A stretch of 64,000 bases of DNA from Candidatus Magnetocorallium paracelense. Its GTDB lineage: Bacteria > Nitrospirota > Thermodesulfovibrionia > Thermodesulfovibrionales > Magnetobacteriaceae. The stretch lies in assembly GCA_029001845.1 (NCBI GenBank), contig JAREWP010000086.1, forward strand, positions 20,855-84,854. Reading direction: 5' to 3'. The position numbers were made by a program, and so were the translations under genes. The notes under the pieces were generated by a model, which ran no database searches, was not told the DNA's origin, and saw nothing but the letters and a program-made list of their open reading frames with translations. Shown piece after piece: positions 60,673-64,000 of the stretch; the first letter of the stretch is position 1, and every line of letters begins with the position of its first letter.

Positions 60673-61296
60673 ATGCCAAAAAAGAGAGAATCCGAATTTT
60701 TAACTGAGGCTGAGGTAAACGCATTATTGAGGGTTCCGGATAGACGCACCTTGCAGGGTAAAAGAGATTATAGCATTTTAAAATTGCTGGTCTCCTCTGG
60801 TTTGAGAAAGGCTGAGTTATGTAATCTCAGGATCAGCGATGTCACCACATACAGAAACGAGCCCGTAATAGACGTGATCGGCAAAGGACAGCGGTACAGG
60901 AGAGTGCATCTGAACAGGGACATTGTAGAGGCCATAATTGACTATCAGAAGTCTCTTAAAAGACTTCCTAAAATAAAAACAATGTTTAAAGAGGCTGCTA
61001 ATAATGTGCCTCTGTTCTTTAACCTGGGTGTGCGCGGGAACTGTAAGATAGTTCCTCTAACTCACAAAGCCGTAGACTGTCTTATCAGGAGGGTAAAAAA
61101 GTCTGCGCTGATTACAAAGAGGATAACTCCCCACTCTACCCGTCATACATACGCTACGACATTACTCGATAAGGGAGCTGACCTCCGGACCGTACAGGAG
61201 CTCTTAGGGCACAGTCATATAAGGACTACCGAAAAGTACCTGCATTCGTCGGATGAGAAAAAGAGATCAGCCGTGTCACGTCTTCAATTTGTTTAA
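60673..61296 (+). CDS. Short tyrosine recombinase
   Basis: A 207-aa protein with the catalytic residues of the integrase family: SSGLRKAELCNLRISDV (Arg I), HSTRHTYATTLLDKGADLRT (H-x-x-R), GHSHIRTTEKYLH (H and Tyr). It lacks the N-terminal core-binding domain of full-length integrases, so it is a shortened recombinase or part of a two-gene system. It is the best candidate for the island's integrase. Confidence 0.88.
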   Translation: MPKKRESEFLTEAEVNALLRVPDRRTLQGKRDYSILKLLVSSGLRKAELCNLRISDVTTYRNEPVIDVIGKGQRYRRVHLNRDIVEAIIDYQKSLKRLPKIKTMFKEAANNVPLFFNLGVRGNCKIVPLTHKAVDCLIRRVKKSALITKRITPHSTRHTYATTLLDKGADLRTVQELLGHSHIRTTEKYLHSSDEKKRSAVSRLQFV

Positions 61297-61356
61297 GTCC
61301 CTGAGAGCTTCATAAAAAGGTATCAAAGGCATTAATTCATATAAAAGGGGGTAAGT

Positions 61357-61941
61357 ATGGCAGAGAAAAAGAGAAAGCGCAGAAAGAGATTTAAAAAAGC
61401 AAAGGGTGAGGAAGTGCATAAAAACGGAGCAGCCGTCAAAAAGCTTCAGTGCATAAACGGCGGACATTCGGCAAAAGAAATGAGGCAGGATGTCCCGGAG
61501 TCTCAAAAAGGAAGTCATGAGGCTATACAGGAATTGCATGAGAAGCTTTCACATCACAGTTTCGCCCTCCGCGCCTTTGGTGCTTTATTAGAAACATCCA
61601 ATCTAAACGAATTCTCGGACAACTCCTCTCCGCAGGCAGAGGACTTAAGATATGGGCTGGCTCAGATTATCGATTTGTATCTGGCAAGGCAGCAGCATTT
61701 AATAGCCGGAACTCTGCCCAAGAACAGTAATGATGACAGAGGGCAGTTACTATGGGCTCAGGTTACTATGGATCACGTCCGGGAAGGCTACTACAACACC
61801 AAGGAAGCAGCTTTACAGGATATGCATAAGGTTTCAGTTACGCTTAATGAGCTGATTCGTAAAAGCAGCGAATATGGGGACAGAGCCCAAGAGTTGAAGG
61901 ATGAGTGTAGAGATGTGAGAAGGACCTTGAGGAGCATGTAG
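61357..61941 (+). CDS. Unknown island protein
   Basis: A 194-aa protein with a lysine/arginine-rich N-terminus (MAEKKRKRRKRFKKAKGEEV) and a mostly helical body. The basic tail suggests nucleic-acid binding. GGGGGTAAGT precedes the ATG. It follows the recombinase by 60 bases. No homologue is recognised. Confidence 0.65.
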   Translation: MAEKKRKRRKRFKKAKGEEVHKNGAAVKKLQCINGGHSAKEMRQDVPESQKGSHEAIQELHEKLSHHSFALRAFGALLETSNLNEFSDNSSPQAEDLRYGLAQIIDLYLARQQHLIAGTLPKNSNDDRGQLLWAQVTMDHVREGYYNTKEAALQDMHKVSVTLNELIRKSSEYGDRAQELKDECRDVRRTLRSM

Positions 61942-62207
61942 GAAGATTATGGAGGCTTTTGGAAAGAAAAAAAATAAAAAAATGTAAAAAAGTGAAAATG
62001 CTTATGAAGGGGGATAGAATGGGCGTGAAGCCATTTTGAAGCGATACTCGATCCACATATCGAAATTCAAAAAAAACAGCCCCCACTACACTTTATAAAG
62101 CTTTTCAAAGATATATCTACAGGCCATGCTATCAATCTAAATCGTACATTGTACATATCAGTAAGGCTGAATGTTCAGCAATAGTATGATAAATATTCAG
62201 AAAATGC
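61942..62207. other. Intergenic region with a CGTACATTGTAC repeat
   Basis: No gene is supported. CGTACATTGTACATATC at about 62143 is partly mirrored by GTATATTGTACGTAC at about 62264, flanking the promoter at 62208-62236. These may be operator halves of the MerR-like gene that follows. Confidence 0.45.
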
Positions 62208-62236
62208 TTGACATTTAAAAAGTTAGCATGTATAAT
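62208..62236 (+). promoter_or_regulatory. Sigma-70 type promoter upstream of the MerR-like gene
   Basis: TTGACA (62208-62213), exactly 17 bases, TATAAT (62231-62236). It is a near-consensus promoter and the next downstream gene is the MerR-like one. Confidence 0.75.
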
Positions 62237-62295
62237 GCACTAAGGATATGGTAGAGATGTATTGTATATTGTACGTACTTTAAAAAGGAAGGTGA

Positions 62296-63072
62296 ATTAT
62301 TCTTAATCGAAAAGAACTTTTAAAAAGACTGGAGGAGGAGGGTATAAGCCTTACCTCCAGAAGGCTTACGGAATTTATCTCTAAAGATCTTATTACAAGA
62401 CCTGTCCGTAAAGGTTTAGGACAAGGTAAAGGGACGCAAACGTTATTTGATGAGGTTGTGATTGATGAAATAAAGCAAATTTTTGAATTACATGATCGCG
62501 GTCTTTCCTACAAGCAGATCAAAGAGGTGTTGAGAGATCAAAAAATAAGGAGTAAAGGTTTAAAGGATAAAGATACCAGCTGGAGAAAGATTGCAGGTAT
62601 TTTCAGTGCTCTCGAATGTTCTAACGAGAATACAGTAGATTTTCTTAAGACCCTTCCTGTATCCGATGCAGAAAGAGGAAGATTAAAACTGGCCGGAGAT
62701 TTTTCCAGACATATTGATGAGCTGTTGAGTGCTGAAATCACAAAATCCTTTTCCATACAGGGATATTACGACAAAGAAACTCCCCCGGATAAAGGAGATT
62801 CCGAGACAACAATTATGATTTTTTCTAAGCTGTTTGAATTTTTGTATGAATATCTTGATCTCTTCATAATAAAAGAAGATGATTATGTTGATTACTTTAA
62901 CGGGAAAGAGATCTGGCGCCCGCTAAGTATCATAGAAAAACAGATGTCCTATATGTTGGACGCTTACAAGGATGACCCAAAGAAAGAGCAAGAGGTATTT
63001 GATTCTATGTTGCAGCAGCTTAAAGAAAAATTAAAGAAACGTTCAAGTAAAGGAGGAAGCAATGACGGATAA
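62296..63072 (+). CDS. MerR-like HTH regulator, possible ATT start
   Basis: A 258-residue frame. Upstream of the first GTG (62458) the same frame already encodes a well-formed HTH: NRKELLKRLEEEGISLTSRR then LTEFISKDLITRP, similar to MerR-type N-termini. The first codon after the TGA of that frame is ATT (62296), and AGGAAGGTGA lies directly before it. No ATG or GTG occurs in that part, so an ATT start (as in infC) is the simplest reading. The body is a helical C-terminal domain. Confidence 0.6.
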   Translation: MILNRKELLKRLEEEGISLTSRRLTEFISKDLITRPVRKGLGQGKGTQTLFDEVVIDEIKQIFELHDRGLSYKQIKEVLRDQKIRSKGLKDKDTSWRKIAGIFSALECSNENTVDFLKTLPVSDAERGRLKLAGDFSRHIDELLSAEITKSFSIQGYYDKETPPDKGDSETTIMIFSKLFEFLYEYLDLFIIKEDDYVDYFNGKEIWRPLSIIEKQMSYMLDAYKDDPKKEQEVFDSMLQQLKEKLKKRSSKGGSNDG

Positions 63073-63313
63073 TGTTTTGTTAATTGATGAAAAAACTGGC
63101 GCCAGGGTAACTGAGAACGATCTGCTTGACATTGAAGATGATCGTTGCCCGTTTTGTTCAGTCCGTGTCGAGACGGAAAATGAAAAAACAATTATGCAAA
63201 AAAATAGCAGAGCATTGGGGATTATTAAAAAGACAGGACGCCTTATTAAAAAATGCAAATGCAAACACTGGCTGCGTATGCCTTATACAATAAACAGGAT
63301 TCGTGCCGCATGA
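63062..63313 (+). CDS. Small zinc-ribbon protein
   Basis: An 83-aa protein with CPFC and CKCKHW Cys pairs and a basic C-terminus. Overlaps the MerR-like gene by 11 bases. GGAGGAAGC precedes its ATG, so it is translationally coupled. Possible DNA- or protein-binding accessory factor. Confidence 0.6.
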   Translation: MTDNVLLIDEKTGARVTENDLLDIEDDRCPFCSVRVETENEKTIMQKNSRALGIIKKTGRLIKKCKCKHWLRMPYTINRIRAA

Positions 63314-63326
63314 TTTAAATATTGCC

Positions 63327-63376
63327 AAAGGTAAAGCCGCCCGAAAGGTAAAAACCGCAATAAAAAGGTAAAGCCG
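63327..63376. repeat. Three direct repeats AAAGGTAAA(G/A)(C/A)CG
   Basis: Copies at 63327-63339, 63344-63357 and 63364-63376, spaced 17-20 bases. They lie between two island genes and just before a terminator-like hairpin. The regular spacing suggests iterons. Confidence 0.5.
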
Positions 63377-63433
63377 GGGTTGGAGATAGTGTAAAAATTG
63401 TTAGTTGCCCTGTTTCCAATTCCGGCTTTTTTT
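63370..63433 (+). terminator. Rho-independent terminator-like hairpin
   Basis: Arms AAAGCCGGGGTTGG and CCAATTCCGGCTTTT pair (with GT wobbles) across a ~32-base loop, and the right arm runs into a seven-T tract. Confidence 0.6.
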
Positions 63434-63473
63434 ATGGGAAATTCATTTAATGGGGGACTGAAGGAGATAAAAA

Positions 63474-63770
63474 GTGACAAAGGATTTAAAGATAAAATTG
63501 ATCTCAAAGCATATTGCTGATCTAAAGAAATCAGGCTTATCGGATGAGATCATTTTAAATGCCGGGATTGAGACAGTATCTTTAAAGAGCTTAAAAGATG
63601 AAACCGGGTTATCAGCAACAAAGATTGCTTCAGCATACAGAATTCCTTATGATCCGGGATATTCCAGATGTAAGCTTTTCTATGAAGATGAGAAATATAT
63701 TGATGACAATGGAGACAAAAGACCCAAGTACTACCAGAAAAAAGGTAGTGTCATGTCAAGCATCAATTGA
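63474..63770 (+). pseudogene. Start of a DUF3854-like primase gene, truncated by an insertion sequence
   Basis: A 98-aa frame. KIASAYRIPYDPGYSRCKLF...KYYQKKGS resembles the start of DUF3854/toprim-containing replication proteins (YxIPY..RxK...Y.Q..G). The frame then runs into SVMSSIN and stops within the start of the IS630-type sequence. The rest of the gene would lie beyond the element. Confidence 0.5.
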
Positions 63771-64000
63771 CGGATAAAGTCGCAATAGTTTGATTCTTGC
63801 GTCATCCGTGCTGAACTGCCAATTCACAACTGATTTATGTTTATTGCGATACTCCTGCCAAGCGGCTGTTTCTTTCCTAACATCTTCTATGTTGTCAATT
63901 CTTCTGCTCAGGCACTGACCTGTGAGCACATTTAATTCTATCTCTGCAATATTCAGCCAACTTCCATGTTTAGGAGTAAACACAAAATCAAATCTGTCAC
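63756..64000 (-). mobile_element. IS630-type transposase, C-terminal part, runs off the window edge
   Basis: The minus-strand frame reads ..DRFDFVFTPKHGSWLNIAEIELNVLTGQC.., the DDE catalytic end of IS630-family transposases (the H-x-SWLN-x-IE motif includes the last catalytic acid). It is open at the right edge. The insertion lies in the DUF3854-like gene at about 63750. Confidence 0.82.

Overview
The window looks like chromosomal DNA of a low-to-medium GC, selenocysteine-using bacterium, most likely an anaerobic or microaerophilic Desulfobacterota (Deltaproteobacteria-like) lineage. This is an inference. The supporting signs are two selenoprotein candidates (in-frame TGA at catalytic Cys positions), an archease-RtcB pair, futalosine-type menaquinone synthesis (MqnA), a stand-alone NrfD/PsrC membrane subunit, abundant c-di-GMP and PilZ genes, and a cobalamin methyltransferase. 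TGA is used as an ordinary stop elsewhere in the window, so the code is standard. No rRNA, complete tRNA or CRISPR array was found.

Layout. 1-3.1 kb: a metallophosphoesterase tail, a YtxH protein, a RelE-type toxin-antitoxin pair beside a strong hairpin, and a MntA/HepT pair. 3.5-6.3 kb: a promoter-led three-gene operon (zinc phospholipase C-like protein, intact class III nucleotide cyclase, unknown 203-aa protein) that resembles a cyclic-nucleotide defence or signalling cassette. 6.8-14.1 kb: signalling (PAS-GAF kinase, GAF-GAF-GGDEF-EAL protein, PilZ protein) around an NrfD protein. 14.5-22.6 kb: cysteine synthesis (two synthases and a JAMM protease), a MOSC protein, an FHA/sigma-54 activator, and a bioF-SDR-bioD operon. 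23-28.2 kb: a DUF4139 protein and a split sugar ABC transporter interrupted by a DUF4143 ATPase and a palindromic element. 28.3-33.9 kb: a CBS/PII/DUF1538/DUF1538 operon, a thymidylate-synthase-like protein with an unknown partner, and an HD protein. 33.9-49.6 kb: propeller protein, PBP1A with a receiver-like N-terminus, RNA methyltransferase, archease, Sec-RtcB, MqnA, Sec-rhodanese, MinD-like ATPase, SixA, CobJ, NupC, an ABC exporter and a REC-PilZ protein.

From about 50 kb the sequence turns AT-rich and damaged: a truncated and frameshifted large-protein remnant, and a prenyltransferase-repeat gene broken by a TA-repeat shift and cut off at a tRNA 3'-end fragment. A mobile island follows to the right edge: a Fic cassette flanked by two tRNA-end-like sequences, an XRE/IrrE-like/Panacea-like operon, excisionase-type HTH proteins, an antirepressor, a short tyrosine recombinase, a MerR-like regulator that may start at ATT, and a DUF3854-like primase gene cut by an IS630-type insertion sequence.

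Several families of short palindromic repeats are scattered between the chromosomal genes: a MITE-like element with four copies, a CAGTCAGC-type element with six, and smaller families. The observations most worth follow-up are the selenocysteine RtcB next to archease, the rhodanese with a visible SECIS hairpin, the cyclase operon, the receiver-PBP1A fusion, and the poly-G/poly-C bounded inverted repeat in the island.
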